Shown: positions 1 to 9,422, counted from the first letter of the stretch. The stretch: 41,659 nt of DNA from Bacteroidales bacterium (GCA_030539115.1 JAUNSR010000025.1:1-41659), one strand, 5' to 3'. Program-made: numbers and translations. Notes: generated from the letters alone by a model not told the origin.

Positions 1-35
1 AACTATTTGAAGTAATAAGATTAAGAATAGTCAAC

Positions 36-2048
36 CTAAATCAGGATAGTACAATTGCGATAATAAGTATTACCCAATGTATAATAATCAGCACCCTCTT
101 CTTGTCCTTTTTTAAATACTTCATACGCATAATAAGGAGTATATCCCATATTGTATTGAAGGCCCCAGCCTCTGAACCATGTATTATGGCGGTCATTTTT
201 ATTAACCTCCATACCAGCATACAGATTCATTATATGTGTGTCATTGAAAGTCTTGTTATAAGAAGCCGTTCCACGAAAATCATAAGAAAGCATGCTGTGA
301 TCGGTTCTTTCATAAATACCACCCTCCGGCAATACTGTAATTGGAATTGCATAAGGATTATCAGGATCTGTATATAAAAATGGATTTTTGTCACGAACAG
401 ATGTCGGCTCCGTAGTACGATAAGCTATTGCCTGATTGGATTCATCTGTTATGTGATGCTCTTGAGATGTACCCTGATATTTTACAGCACCCAAAAGACC
501 TACTTCAAGACCTTTGATGATATTCCATTTCAATTCCCCCTGAAATTTTGTATCAACTACAGAAAGATTCATATAGTTGGCATCCAATTCATGAATGATA
601 TTGAAAGGGGCATAATTTCTAACATAATATTCATTCGCATCCATTGTTCTTGAAGCATTCAATGAATAGGAATACGGATTAATATCAAAATCACGGCGGA
701 TAGCGCCCGAAACAGCATCTACAGCCTGTGAAAGAGTTCCCGGAGCTTTCTGTTTACGATAAGATGCATTGGAAATCAAATTAAAGCTTACATTGTCAAA
801 CACTTTATAAGTAGCATTTACATTTGCCGTATAACGTTCTACCTTACTTGCCTTTGTCCATCCCGGATCACTCATTGCACTTAACGAAGCGTAATAGGAT
901 GACTTTTCAGTTCCTGACGTCATACTTATTGAATGGGTTGACATAAGGTTGTTATTAAACAACTCATTAAACCAATTTGTATTACGATATTCTGCCAAAC
1001 GAAGATAATTGTTAATGTCATGCTCGCTGTTAAACAATTCTCCGGAAGAAATCATATTATACATTTTTCCATATACTCCACTCTCTGAGTCATTGGCAAC
1101 TTCAGCAAGATTCAACCAACCCTTTTGCTGCATCTCTCTGTATACAGACATTTGGTCCTGAGAATTCATAATATTGTATTGGCTGTAGGTCGGAATAGCC
1201 CTGTAAGTATACTCTCCGGTATAACTTATTTTACTTTGTCCTGCCACACCTTTTCGAGTAGTGATTACAATGACACCAGCCATGGCGCGTGCACCATAAA
1301 TAGATGTAGCTGAACCATCCTTTAGAATATTAAAACTTTCGATATCCTCTGCATTCAAACCTGCAATGGCTGATGATATCAATGTTTTAGCATCTCCTGA
1401 AGAAAGGTCATCGGCATCCACCTCAACAATATCTTCCATTATTACTCCATCGACGACCCATAAAGGCTTGGAACTGCCGTTGATGGATGTTGCACCACGT
1501 ACTCTGATTTTAGGAGCAGTACCAAATGTTCCTGAAACGTTCTGAACGGAAACTCCGGCTGCCCTTCCTTCCAAAGCACGACTCACATCCGCAAGTCCTG
1601 AAAGTTTAACATCATCAGCAACAAGTTGATCAGCAGCTCCTGTAAACATACGTTTATCCATTTTCTGCATACCTGTCACTACAACCTCTCCCAACTGCTG
1701 TGAATTAGTTTGAAGTGTTATTGTCACGTTTGACTTAGCTGTTATTTTCTGTGGTGTCATTCCAACATAGGATATAACCAAAACAGCATCTGATGAAACA
1801 TCACGCAGCTCAAAATTACCATCTACATCGGTAACCGTACCGCGGTTTGTACCTTGAATTAACACAGTAGCACCAATAATTGGTTCTTTGTCTTCTCCCG
1901 AAAGGACTTTACCCTTTACAATAGGTATTAAATTCCCCCGATTTGATTCAGTGGAAATTCTTTTCTCTCCTGCTCCCTGAGCAAACACCGTAGGTGATGT
2001 TGAAAGAGTGATAAGAGAAAGAACAACATACAACCATTCTTTTCTCAT
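36..2048 (-). CDS. SusC/RagA-family TonB-dependent outer membrane protein, 3'-truncated
   Basis: This is an outer membrane beta-barrel transporter of the SusC/RagA type, which imports glycans or peptides with a SusD-like partner using TonB energy. The start chosen is the ATG at 2048, because it gives a clean signal peptide (MRKEWLYVVLSLITLSTSP, cleaved after VFAQ). An upstream in-frame ATG at 2078 would add ten residues in front of it. A carboxypeptidase-regulatory-like domain follows (KGKVLSGEDKEPIIGATV, about residues 45-125), then the plug domain (GEVVVTGMQ; SIYGARAMAGVIVITTRKG) and the first barrel strands. The frame ends after YYRNCTILI, about 670 residues, where the family normally has about 1000. 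All three frames of that strand hit stops within the last 60 bases, so the coding sequence is really interrupted near position 50. No susD is visible. The cause may be rearrangement, an insertion or an assembly edge. Confidence 0.88.
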   Translation of the reverse strand: MRKEWLYVVLSLITLSTSPTVFAQGAGEKRISTESNRGNLIPIVKGKVLSGEDKEPIIGATVLIQGTNRGTVTDVDGNFELRDVSSDAVLVISYVGMTPQKITAKSNVTITLQTNSQQLGEVVVTGMQKMDKRMFTGAADQLVADDVKLSGLADVSRALEGRAAGVSVQNVSGTFGTAPKIRVRGATSINGSSKPLWVVDGVIMEDIVEVDADDLSSGDAKTLISSAIAGLNAEDIESFNILKDGSATSIYGARAMAGVIVITTRKGVAGQSKISYTGEYTYRAIPTYSQYNIMNSQDQMSVYREMQQKGWLNLAEVANDSESGVYGKMYNMISSGELFNSEHDINNYLRLAEYRNTNWFNELFNNNLMSTHSISMTSGTEKSSYYASLSAMSDPGWTKASKVERYTANVNATYKVFDNVSFNLISNASYRKQKAPGTLSQAVDAVSGAIRRDFDINPYSYSLNASRTMDANEYYVRNYAPFNIIHELDANYMNLSVVDTKFQGELKWNIIKGLEVGLLGAVKYQGTSQEHHITDESNQAIAYRTTEPTSVRDKNPFLYTDPDNPYAIPITVLPEGGIYERTDHSMLSYDFRGTASYNKTFNDTHIMNLYAGMEVNKNDRHNTWFRGWGLQYNMGYTPYYAYEVFKKGQEEGADYYTLGNTYYRNCTILI

Positions 2049-2075
2049 AAATATTCGATTAAAAATTAGTATAAA

Positions 2076-2083
2076 CAAACCTA
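2076..2083 (-). promoter_or_regulatory. Candidate -7 element (TAGGTTTG) of the susC-like gene
   Basis: On the minus strand TAGGTTTG matches the Bacteroidota -7 consensus TAnnTTTG and lies about 28 bases upstream of the chosen ATG. No TTTG is found 19 bp further upstream. This may mean that the promoter needs an activator, which would be usual for glycan-uptake genes, or that the match is chance. Confidence 0.4.
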
Positions 2084-2555
2084 AATTGTTCGATTAGTAT
2101 TTTCTCATTTTAAAGCACAATATGATTCTCTGATTTTATCAACTAATAATTTTCATTAAACAAAATTGAAAATAGTCACTGTGAGAATAGAAATAATACC
2201 CATTTTATTAATTGGACTATCAAAAACAAGTTGATGAATTTTGCTTCGTTAAGCAAACTCTAAATATCTCCTTAATTTATTTTTTTATAATTAAAAACAT
2301 ATATTATGGAAACATCCATAATGTTATAATTATTAAATCGGTGACAATTTAATATATTTTTTATAACTATCATATATTAATGTTATTTTTTGTATAAATA
2401 TTATACATTTTGATTTACTATTCATTATTTTAGAATAATTACAAGTTCAATCATATTGTTAATTTTCGATAACAGTAACATCTTAACAATAGCTAAAGCA
2501 ATAGTTCAAAGCAAGTTTTACGCAATTTAAGTAATATCAAAACCCATTTAAGCAC
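2084..2555. other. AT-rich intergenic region between the susC-like gene and recQ
   Basis: About 470 bases of very AT-rich sequence with no reading frame of protein-like composition and no recognisable RNA gene. It presumably holds the upstream regulatory region of the susC-like gene. I see no strong dyad or tandem repeat in it. Confidence 0.5.
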
Positions 2556-2590
2556 AAAAAAAAGGCCGACCCTTGCTTTAAGGATCGGCC
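2556..2590 (-). terminator. Rho-independent terminator of recQ
   Basis: The arms 2564-2574 and 2580-2590 form an 11-bp stem around a 5-base loop. In the minus-strand RNA the single imperfect position is a G-U wobble and the stem is followed by eight U; in the plus orientation it would be a C-A mismatch. This polarity points to termination of recQ, whose stop codon is about 25 bases upstream. Confidence 0.88.
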
Positions 2591-2615
2591 ATTAAATATC
2601 TATTAAGAATATTAA

Positions 2616-4796
2616 TCAATTACCCATTTCAGACAGGAATTTAATTCTTATCAAACGAATCTCCTCTTCGGTAAATTCTTTTCCAAGTTCTTGAATCGCA
2701 TCCTCCAGATTATCCGAGTCTGCCTCTTTAAAATAGTCAAACACATCAAGGATTCTATCCTCATCCATTATTTCATTAAGGAAATAATCTATATTGATTT
2801 TAGTACCCGAGAAAACGATAGCTTCTATCTCGTCAAGAAGGTCTGAGAATTCAAGACCTTTAGAATCTGCCAATTCATCAAGAGCAATTTTTCTATCAAT
2901 ACCTTGAATGATAGAAACTTTCATTTTTGATTTATTGGCAACCGTACGTACTCTTAGATCTTCAGGACGTTCAATTTCATTTTCCTCACAATGAGTCTTA
3001 ATTAATTCAAGAAAATCCTCACCGTATCTTTTTGCTTTTCCGGCTCCAACTCCAGGTATATTCTGAAGTTCATCCATAGTAATAGGATATGTAGTAGCCA
3101 TAGCCTCGAGCGAAGGATCCTGAAAGATCACATAAGGAGGCAACTCAAGTTTTTTAGCTATCTTTTTTCTTAAATCTTTAAGCATTTGGAAAAGGCCTTC
3201 ATCGGCAGCGCATGAGCCGGCAGCTTTCAATTGGGTTTCATCCTCCTCATCCTCGAAATCATTGTCCTCCACGATTTTAAAGGACACAGGCTTTTTAAGG
3301 AACTGCTGTCCCTCTTTAGTAACCTTTAAGATTCCATAATTTTCGATATCTTTCGAAAGATACCCATTTATTAAGGCTTGTCGGATAACGGTATTCCAGG
3401 TTTTAGCCTCTTCATCCATACCACAGCCGAATACCTCCAAATCTTCATGATTATAAGATTTAACCTCTTCGGTTTCTTTACCTGTAATTACATCAATTAC
3501 ATGATCTGCCTTAAACTTTTCTTTCAATGCGATTACGGTTTCAATAACCGCACTCAATAAATCTTTAGCTTCCACTTGTTTTTTTGGATTTAAACAATTG
3601 TCACAATTTCCACAATTCTCTTCTTTATATTCCTCTCCAAAATAATGCAACAATGATTTGCGTCTGCAAACAGATGATTCTGCATAAGCTGCCGTCTCCA
3701 TAAGGAGCAAACGTCCAATCTCCTGCTCTGCAAGAGGTTTTCCCTGCATAAACTTCTCTAATTTTTGAAGGTCTTTATATGAATAAAAAGCTATACACAA
3801 TCCTTCACCTCCATCACGACCAGCCCTTCCAGTCTCCTGATAATAACCCTCAAGACTTTTTGGAATGTCATAATGAATAACATAACGCACATCAGGTTTA
3901 TCGATGCCCATACCAAAGGCGATTGTAGCAACAATAACATCGACTTTTTCAAGCAAAAAAGAATCTTGATTTGTTGAACGCATAGAAGCATCCATTCCTG
4001 CATGATAAGCCAATGCGTTTACTCCATTTGCTCTTAATATTTCTGCAAGTTCCTCAACTTTTTTTCGGCTCAGGCAATAAATAATCCCTGATTTGCCGGG
4101 CTGAGACTTAATAAACCGGATTATATCCCTGTCAACATTATTTGTTTTAGGACGTACTTCATAGTATAGATTTGGGCGGTTAAAAGAAGATTTGAAAACT
4201 TTAGCATCCAACATTCCGAGATTCTTTTGAATATCATGCTGAACCTTTGGAGTAGCAGTGGCTGTTAAAGCTATAACGGGCTTTTGACCTATTTCATTTA
4301 TTATCGGTCTTATTCTTCTATATTCGGGGCGAAAATCATGCCCCCATTCAGAAATACAATGAGCCTCATCAACAGCATAGAAAGACACATTAACCTGACG
4401 AAGAAAATCAATATTCTCCTCTTTAGTCAAAGACTCGGGAGCGACATAAAGCAATTTCGTTTTACCTGACAATATATCCTTTTTAACAAGATCTATTGCA
4501 GATTTACTTAATGAAGAATTAATAAAATGGGCTACGCCGTCATCTTCACTAAAATTACGCATCGCGTCTACTTGGTTTTTCATTAAAGCTATCAAAGGAG
4601 ATATTACTACCGCTGTGCCATCCATTAATAATGAAGGCAGTTGATAGCATAGTGATTTACCACCCCCTGTCGGCATAAGAACGAATGTATCATTCCCCGC
4701 CAATAAGTTTTCTATTATTTCTTCTTGATTACCTTTAAAAGTATCAAAACCAAAGTGCTCTTTAAGTCCCTTAGTCAGATTATTTGATTTCATCAT
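2616..4796 (-). CDS. recQ: ATP-dependent DNA helicase RecQ
   Basis: RecQ is a 3'-5' superfamily 2 DNA helicase acting in recombinational repair and restart of stalled forks. The 726-residue protein has the RecQ motif 0 region near the start (FGFDTFKGNQEEII), Walker A PTGGGKS at 42-48, the DEAH box at 143-146 followed by the RecQ-specific aromatic-rich loop (CISEWGHDFRP), and the arginine-finger motif QETGRAGRDG. A four-cysteine zinc site follows (one cysteine in SVCRRKS, three in NCGNCDNC), then a winged-helix region and an HRDC domain at about 545-610. The last 100 residues (LDELADSKGLEFSDLL onward) form the C-terminal helical extension seen in the longer Bacteroidota RecQ proteins. The gene appears to be a single transcript with its own promoter and terminator. 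The second Met is an equally good start. Confidence 0.97.
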   Translation of the reverse strand: MMKSNNLTKGLKEHFGFDTFKGNQEEIIENLLAGNDTFVLMPTGGGKSLCYQLPSLLMDGTAVVISPLIALMKNQVDAMRNFSEDDGVAHFINSSLSKSAIDLVKKDILSGKTKLLYVAPESLTKEENIDFLRQVNVSFYAVDEAHCISEWGHDFRPEYRRIRPIINEIGQKPVIALTATATPKVQHDIQKNLGMLDAKVFKSSFNRPNLYYEVRPKTNNVDRDIIRFIKSQPGKSGIIYCLSRKKVEELAEILRANGVNALAYHAGMDASMRSTNQDSFLLEKVDVIVATIAFGMGIDKPDVRYVIHYDIPKSLEGYYQETGRAGRDGGEGLCIAFYSYKDLQKLEKFMQGKPLAEQEIGRLLLMETAAYAESSVCRRKSLLHYFGEEYKEENCGNCDNCLNPKKQVEAKDLLSAVIETVIALKEKFKADHVIDVITGKETEEVKSYNHEDLEVFGCGMDEEAKTWNTVIRQALINGYLSKDIENYGILKVTKEGQQFLKKPVSFKIVEDNDFEDEEDETQLKAAGSCAADEGLFQMLKDLRKKIAKKLELPPYVIFQDPSLEAMATTYPITMDELQNIPGVGAGKAKRYGEDFLELIKTHCEENEIERPEDLRVRTVANKSKMKVSIIQGIDRKIALDELADSKGLEFSDLLDEIEAIVFSGTKINIDYFLNEIMDEDRILDVFDYFKEADSDNLEDAIQELGKEFTEEEIRLIRIKFLSEMGN

Positions 4797-4856
4797 ACAA
4801 CAAAAATGTATAAGCCATTGATTTCTTCTCTTTTCTTTACTTCACTACCTTTATAA

Positions 4857-4887
4857 CAAAGGTATATAGAAGTTCTATATCACCTAA
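4857..4887 (-). promoter_or_regulatory. Promoter of recQ
   Basis: The minus strand has TACCTTTG (4857-4864), a full match to the -7 consensus. At the expected 19-bp spacing the -33 position reads TTAG instead of TTTG. Transcription would start about 50-55 bases before the recQ ATG. Confidence 0.6.
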
Positions 4888-4920
4888 AATTTTTTTAATT
4901 ATTTTTTAATAAGATAAACT

Positions 4921-5325
4921 TCGCCTCATCAAACGTATTTTGAAAGCTAACGCTTTCTAATGCTTATGAACTCGGCTTGCTATATCTTTAAATAAGACAT
5001 GCGGCGCCTCATCAAACGTATTTTGAAAGCTAATGCTTTCAAATACTTATTGAGTTCGGCTTGCTATATCTTTAAATAAGACATGCGGCGCCTCATCAAA
5101 CGTATTTTGAAAGCTAATGCTTTCAAATACTTATTGAGTTCGGCTTGCTATATCTTTAAATAAGACATGCGGCGCCTCATCAAACGTATTTTGAAAGCTA
5201 ATGCTTTCAAATACTTATTGAGTTCGGCTTGCTATGTCTTTAAATAAGACATGTGGCGCCTCATCAAACGTATTTTGAAAGCTAATGCTTTCAAATACTT
5301 ATTGAGTTCGGCTTGCTATGTCTTT
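4921..5325 (+). repeat. Five tandem copies of an 84-bp hairpin repeat (cluster A)
   Basis: Units begin with GCCTCATCAA at 4923, 5006, 5090, 5174 and 5258 (spacing 83, 84, 84, 84) and end with TTCGGCTTGC. Between these ends lies a dyad (TTTTGAAAGC, loop TAAT, GCTTTCAAA). The units are joined by a linker in which TATCTT and AAGACA form a second small imperfect hairpin. The first copy is the most diverged; the last breaks off at about 5325. Related two-copy clusters lie at 14581-14758 and, in the opposite orientation, at 36991-37168. The array sits downstream of clpX and upstream of the recQ promoter, and encodes nothing plausible. It is not CRISPR, because there are no unique spacers. Confidence 0.93.
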
Positions 5326-5359
5326 GGCACATAGAATAAAGTTTATGAACAACTATACA

Positions 5360-6598
5360 TTATTCCCGGCATAAACGATCCATATTTGCCTTACCAAGTT
5401 TATCTTTAGCATATTCAGATGTTATATGTAATTGCTTTTCTTTTGTTGAAGGCATCTCAAACATAGCATCCATCATTATAGTTTCTGCAATAGACCTCAG
5501 ACCTCTGGCTCCTAATTTAAATTCAAGAGCTTTGTCTACAATATAATCATAAACATCCTCATCAATTTTCAACTGAACATTGTCCATTTCAAAGAGTTTC
5601 TTATACTGTTTTATAATAGAATTTTTAGGTTCAACAAGGATTCGGCAAAGAGCATCCTTATCCAAAGGATTAAGGTAAGTAAGAATTGGCAAACGTCCAA
5701 TTATTTCAGGAATTAATCCAAAAGATTTTAAATCGGCAGGTGTAATGTATTGAAGCATATTATCTCTGTCTACATCCTTTTTATCCAATGAAGCGGAATA
5801 ACCCACAGCTCTTGTATTAAGTCTTTGACCAATTTTCTTTTCTATCCCATCAAACGCACCTCCGCAAATAAAAAGAATATTCTTTGTATTTACCGGAATC
5901 ATTTTCTGATCAGGATGCTTTCTTCCCCCTTGAGGCGGCACATTAACAACAGAGCCCTCCAGGAGTTTCAACAATCCCTGCTGAACTCCCTCTCCGCTCA
6001 CATCTCTTGTAATTGAAGGATTATCGCTTTTTCTGGCAATCTTATCTATCTCATCGATAAATACGATTCCCCTTTCAGCAGCATCCACATCATAATCTGC
6101 AGCCTGAAGCAACCTTGTCAGGATGGATTCAATATCTTCTCCCACATAACCGGCTTCTGTCAATACAGTTGCATCAACAATAGTAAATGGCACGTGAAGA
6201 AGCTTTGCTATTGTTCTTGCAAGCAAAGTTTTTCCGGTACCTGTACGACCTACCATTATGATATTTGATTTTTCTATCTCGACCTCATCTTCAGAAACAT
6301 TCTGCAAAAGACGTTTATAATGATTATAGACAGAGACTGCAAGGTAACGTTTTGCATCATCCTGACCAATTACATATTGATCCAAAAATGTTTTTATCTG
6401 TATAGGTGTCGGCAAATCATCCTTTGAAAAACCAAGTTTTCCGGGCGACTTTTTGTTTGAAGCCAAGGTGTCTTTTACAATCTCTGAAGCCTGAGCCGCA
6501 CAAGAATCACATATATTCCCGCTTACTCCGGTTATTAATAAATTCACCTCTTTTCTACTGCGTCCGCAAAAGCTGCATCTATCAGTTGGTTTACTCAT
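5360..6598 (-). CDS. clpX: ATP-dependent Clp protease ATP-binding subunit ClpX
   Basis: ClpX is the AAA+ unfoldase that recognises tagged substrates and feeds them to ClpP. The 412 residues start with the N-terminal zinc-binding domain (Cys 8, 11, 30, 33), then Walker A GRTGTGKT at 117-124, the pore-1 loop GYVGED at 150-155, Walker B VFIDEID around 179-185, and the RKH pore loop at 226-228. Sensor-2 is in the GARGLR segment near the C-terminus. Length and order are normal for the family. The start codon lies one base after the clpP stop, so the two genes are co-transcribed. Downstream lies the five-copy hairpin repeat cluster, which might shape the 3' end of this mRNA. No simple U-tract terminator was found. 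Confidence 0.98.
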   Translation of the reverse strand: MSKPTDRCSFCGRSRKEVNLLITGVSGNICDSCAAQASEIVKDTLASNKKSPGKLGFSKDDLPTPIQIKTFLDQYVIGQDDAKRYLAVSVYNHYKRLLQNVSEDEVEIEKSNIIMVGRTGTGKTLLARTIAKLLHVPFTIVDATVLTEAGYVGEDIESILTRLLQAADYDVDAAERGIVFIDEIDKIARKSDNPSITRDVSGEGVQQGLLKLLEGSVVNVPPQGGRKHPDQKMIPVNTKNILFICGGAFDGIEKKIGQRLNTRAVGYSASLDKKDVDRDNMLQYITPADLKSFGLIPEIIGRLPILTYLNPLDKDALCRILVEPKNSIIKQYKKLFEMDNVQLKIDEDVYDYIVDKALEFKLGARGLRSIAETIMMDAMFEMPSTKEKQLHITSEYAKDKLGKANMDRLCRE

Positions 6599-6599
6599 T

Positions 6600-7286
6600 T
6601 TATTTCTTTAAATTATTTTTTGTTCTGACAAGGACCTCATCAATCATGCCGTATTCCTTTGCTTCCTGAGCTGTCATCCAGTAGTCCCTATCTGCGTCCT
6701 TTTCTATTCTCTCATAAGTATTGTGAGAATGATCAGCTATAATAGTGTAAAGTTCCTTCTTTAATTTCTGTATTTCCCTTACAGTTATCTCCATGTCAGT
6801 AGCTTGACCTTGCATACCTCCAAGTGGCTGATGAATCATTACTCTTGAATGCTGAAGAGCATATCTCTTACCCTGCTCTCCTGCCACCAAAAGAACTGCA
6901 CCCATAGAAGCAGCCATTCCCGTACATATGGTAGAGACTTTACTTTGAATATACTGCATTGTATCATAAATGCCAAGACCGGCATATACAGAGCCACCCG
7001 GAGTGTTCAAATAGATTGAAATATCTTTACCCGGATCTGCCGAATCGAGATACAAAAGCTGCGCTTGAATAACATTTGCAGTATAATCATCCACCTGAGT
7101 GCCAAGAAAAATAATTCTGTCCATCATTAATCTTGAGAAAACATCCATTTGAGCAACATTTAACTGGCGCTCCTCTATGATTGTAGGTGAAATATAACTG
7201 CTCGTCACATTCATATAGCTATCCAATGCATTTCCGTTCAAGCCCATGTGCATTGTAGCAAATTTTTTAAAGTCATTCATATCCAT
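6600..7286 (-). CDS. clpP: ATP-dependent Clp protease proteolytic subunit ClpP
   Basis: ClpP is the serine peptidase that forms the barrel-shaped proteolytic chamber of ClpXP. The catalytic triad is visible: Ser127 in TGMAASMGA, His152 in MIHQP and Asp201 in DADRDYWM. The substrate-binding strand NTPGGSV precedes the serine. The 228 residues include an N-terminal stretch of about 30 that is longer than in E. coli and may be processed. Starts at Met1 and Met3 are both possible. The gene has its own near-consensus promoter just upstream (7312-7342) and is followed directly by clpX, so it is the first gene of a clpP-clpX operon lying behind tig. Confidence 0.98.
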   Translation of the reverse strand: MDMNDFKKFATMHMGLNGNALDSYMNVTSSYISPTIIEERQLNVAQMDVFSRLMMDRIIFLGTQVDDYTANVIQAQLLYLDSADPGKDISIYLNTPGGSVYAGLGIYDTMQYIQSKVSTICTGMAASMGAVLLVAGEQGKRYALQHSRVMIHQPLGGMQGQATDMEITVREIQKLKKELYTIIADHSHNTYERIEKDADRDYWMTAQEAKEYGMIDEVLVRTKNNLKK

Positions 7287-7311
7287 TAAGTTTGATAGTT
7301 CGATATCTATA

Positions 7312-7342
7312 CAAAGATAAGTTTGATTTTGTTTGATACAAA
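7312..7342 (-). promoter_or_regulatory. Consensus promoter of clpP-clpX
   Basis: Minus strand: TTTG (7339-7342), 19 bp, then TATCTTTG (7312-7319), an exact fit to the Bacteroidota housekeeping pattern. The predicted start site is about 20 bases before the clpP ATG. It lies directly behind the tig terminator, so clpPX can be expressed independently of tig. Confidence 0.85.
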
Positions 7343-7350
7343 CGTTGATT

Positions 7351-7394
7351 AAAAAAAGAAAGAGGTGTCTTCAAAAATTGAGACATCCTCTTTC
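7351..7394 (-). terminator. Rho-independent terminator of tig
   Basis: GAAAGAGG..TGTCT (7358-7370) pairs with AGACATCCTCTTTC (7381-7394) with one bulged base. In the minus-strand RNA the stem is followed by seven U (7351-7357). The hairpin lies about 30 bases after the tig stop and just before the clpP promoter. Confidence 0.88.
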
Positions 7395-7421
7395 TGTAAA
7401 TTCTAATTTGTATAAAATATT

Positions 7422-8777
7422 CTATTTATTTTCAAACATTTTATAAAAATCTTCTGAACTGATAGCCTTGACATCCAAAGTCACTACATCCTTTATAGCT
7501 GCAATAATCTTTTCTTCAGTGGCGCGGTCTATCAAATTACGGGAAGTTTCCTTGTTTTTCAACATTTCCTTAGCATAATTTTCAACCATATCTTCAGGAA
7601 GATTAGACATTCCGTATTGAGCCAATTGAGCAACAACAGCTTTTTTAGCTATTGCATTAATATCTGCTTCTTCAACTTTCACATTCAAATCTTTTGCAAT
7701 CTGCTCTTTAATCAAGTGCCATTTCAACTCAGGAAGCATTTTTGGAAGCTCTTCGTTTACAGACTCTTCGGTACGATTCTCTCCGGTTGCCACCAACCAA
7801 CGTTTTAAAAGAGCTTCAGGCATTTCCAATTCGCCGACTTTCTCTTCTATCACCTTACGGGCATCAAGACCGAACTTATAATCGCTCTCCGGTTCAAGTT
7901 GAACGGATAATGATTCTTTTACTTTAGCAACAAATTCCTCTTCGGTTTTCACCTCTTCACCGAAAACATTTTTGAAGAATTCTTCATTTTTTTCAGCAGG
8001 AACAAAATGAGAGATATTTGTAATAGTAAATCTAAAGTTTGAAGTATTACCCTCTACATCCTCTTTTTTCAATTTTAAGATTGAAGCCATTTCAGCATCG
8101 CTGTTTTCGGTTGCTTCAGCAAGATTGAAATCAACTGAAGTTAGCTTCTTAGCACCGATGAACTTGGATTTTTGATCTTCGTTTTTGAAATAGGTTGGAA
8201 GAAGAGCCACTTCACTCACTTGGATACCACCCTCTTTGAAATTGCCATCAGCATCCAATTCTGCGATATCACCTCTTAACATATCATTAGCCACTACCTC
8301 TTCTGCTTCTTCATGAGTTCCGAATCTGTTTTGAAGAGCCTCAACTTGTTTAGACACCATATCCTCATCAACTGTAATGGTATAGTAGTCTACTTTATCA
8401 CCTTTTGAAAGATTCAAATTGATTTCAGGTGCAAGAGCTACATCGAATTTGAATGTAAAGTCTTCCTGAGTATCAAAATCTATTTCAGGCTGTTCTACTG
8501 ACGGCAGAGGTTCACCCAATACATTAAGATTGTTTTCTCTGATAAAAGAGAAAAGTTTTTCACCAACCAATTTGTTTATTTCTTCAGCTTGTACTTGTTT
8601 GCCAAACATCTTCTTTATCATACCCATTGGAACCATTCCTTTACGGAAACCGGGGATATTAGCTTTCTGACGATATGTACGAAGCGCTTTATCTACTTGT
8701 TCCTGGTAATCAGCTTTTGTAATCTCTACTGTGACTACAGTATTAACTTTGTCAATGTTCTGTTGTGAAACGTTCAT
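7422..8777 (-). CDS. tig: Trigger factor, ribosome-associated chaperone
   Basis: Trigger factor binds the ribosomal exit tunnel and shields nascent chains. The 451 residues begin with the ribosome-binding domain, including the signature loop reading PGFRKGMVPM at about 42-51 (family consensus GFRxGKxP). A divergent peptidyl-prolyl isomerase-like middle region follows (about 150-260). The C-terminal helical arms are rich in Lys and Glu (FVAKVKESLSVQLEPESDY onward). The length fits the family. The position next to clpP-clpX is the usual tig-clpP-clpX arrangement, here split by a terminator and a second promoter. Its own consensus promoter lies at 8896-8926. Confidence 0.95.
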   Translation of the reverse strand: MNVSQQNIDKVNTVVTVEITKADYQEQVDKALRTYRQKANIPGFRKGMVPMGMIKKMFGKQVQAEEINKLVGEKLFSFIRENNLNVLGEPLPSVEQPEIDFDTQEDFTFKFDVALAPEINLNLSKGDKVDYYTITVDEDMVSKQVEALQNRFGTHEEAEEVVANDMLRGDIAELDADGNFKEGGIQVSEVALLPTYFKNEDQKSKFIGAKKLTSVDFNLAEATENSDAEMASILKLKKEDVEGNTSNFRFTITNISHFVPAEKNEEFFKNVFGEEVKTEEEFVAKVKESLSVQLEPESDYKFGLDARKVIEEKVGELEMPEALLKRWLVATGENRTEESVNEELPKMLPELKWHLIKEQIAKDLNVKVEEADINAIAKKAVVAQLAQYGMSNLPEDMVENYAKEMLKNKETSRNLIDRATEEKIIAAIKDVVTLDVKAISSEDFYKMFENK

Positions 8778-8895
8778 TCTTTCGAATTATTTAGGATTAA
8801 AACTCTTTTATTTCCTGCACTCTGCCTTTACAGCTCAACAATATTGCAATGTTAATAGTTTAGTTGCTAATCGCAAAGGCATATTTTTAGGTGTG

Positions 8896-8926
8896 CAAAG
8901 ATATTCGGTTTATTTTGATTAACAAA
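8896..8926 (-). promoter_or_regulatory. Consensus promoter of tig
   Basis: Minus strand: TTTG (8923-8926), 19 bp, TATCTTTG (8896-8903). This fits the phylum consensus exactly. The leader would be about 110 bases long. Confidence 0.82.
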
Positions 8927-9007
8927 TCTTCTCATTAAAATATATTTTCCGATTTTATTCTCTTTTTTATATAGAGAGGGTTTTTGATAAAAAAACACTT
9001 CAAAAAG

Positions 9008-9037
9008 TTGTATATTTAATTTAAATGAGTTCCTTTG
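9008..9037 (+). promoter_or_regulatory. Promoter of the RRM protein gene, with a leader of about 130 bases
   Basis: TTG (9008-9010) and TTCCTTTG (9030-9037) are separated by 19 bp; the -7 box has one mismatch (TT instead of TA). The start site would be near 9044, leaving an untranslated leader of about 130 bases before the ATG at 9177. The leader is AT-rich and shows no strong simple hairpin by eye. Confidence 0.6.
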
Positions 9038-9176
9038 TATCTCGAACTAAATGATTGCACGGCACTAATTACCATTGTATTTATTCCACTGAAAGTACCG
9101 GATATTTTCTTTGACAATCAAGACTTGCAAACCACTTTGTTCGTAATTTATTTTATTTATTTCAATTTTAATTCTT

Positions 9177-9422
9177 ATGAACATTTACATTGGCAATCTC
9201 AATTACAAAGTGAGAGAGGCTGACCTTCAGCAAGCTTTTGAAGAATACGGCGCAGTTTCTTCAATTAAAATCGTTAAAGACCATGAAACCGGCAGATCTA
9301 AAGGTTTTGGATTTGCAGAAATGGAAAACGAAGCTGCAGCAAAACAAGCTATTGAAGAACTTAATGGTACTGACTTCGAAGGTCGTACTTTGGTTGTTAA
9401 GGAAGCTCGTCCTAAATACTAA
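9177..9422 (+). CDS. Single-RRM RNA-binding protein
   Basis: An 81-residue protein made of one RNA recognition motif and almost nothing else. RNP2 is IYIGNL at residues 3-8 and RNP1 is KGFGFAEM at about 42-49, with the aromatic residues that stack on RNA present. The C-terminus ends with the short basic tail VVKEARPKY. Small RRM proteins of this type are abundant in Bacteroidota and cyanobacteria and are thought to act as global RNA chaperones or post-transcriptional regulators; the specific targets here are unknown. The gene stands alone, with a long leader upstream and a strong terminator downstream. Confidence 0.95.
   Translation: MNIYIGNLNYKVREADLQQAFEEYGAVSSIKIVKDHETGRSKGFGFAEMENEAAAKQAIEELNGTDFEGRTLVVKEARPKY

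Noticed and set aside
4921..5325. Tandem array as a CRISPR locus
   Set aside because: The 84-bp period is continuous repeat with no unique spacers, the units carry long internal dyads, and no cas gene is in the window.
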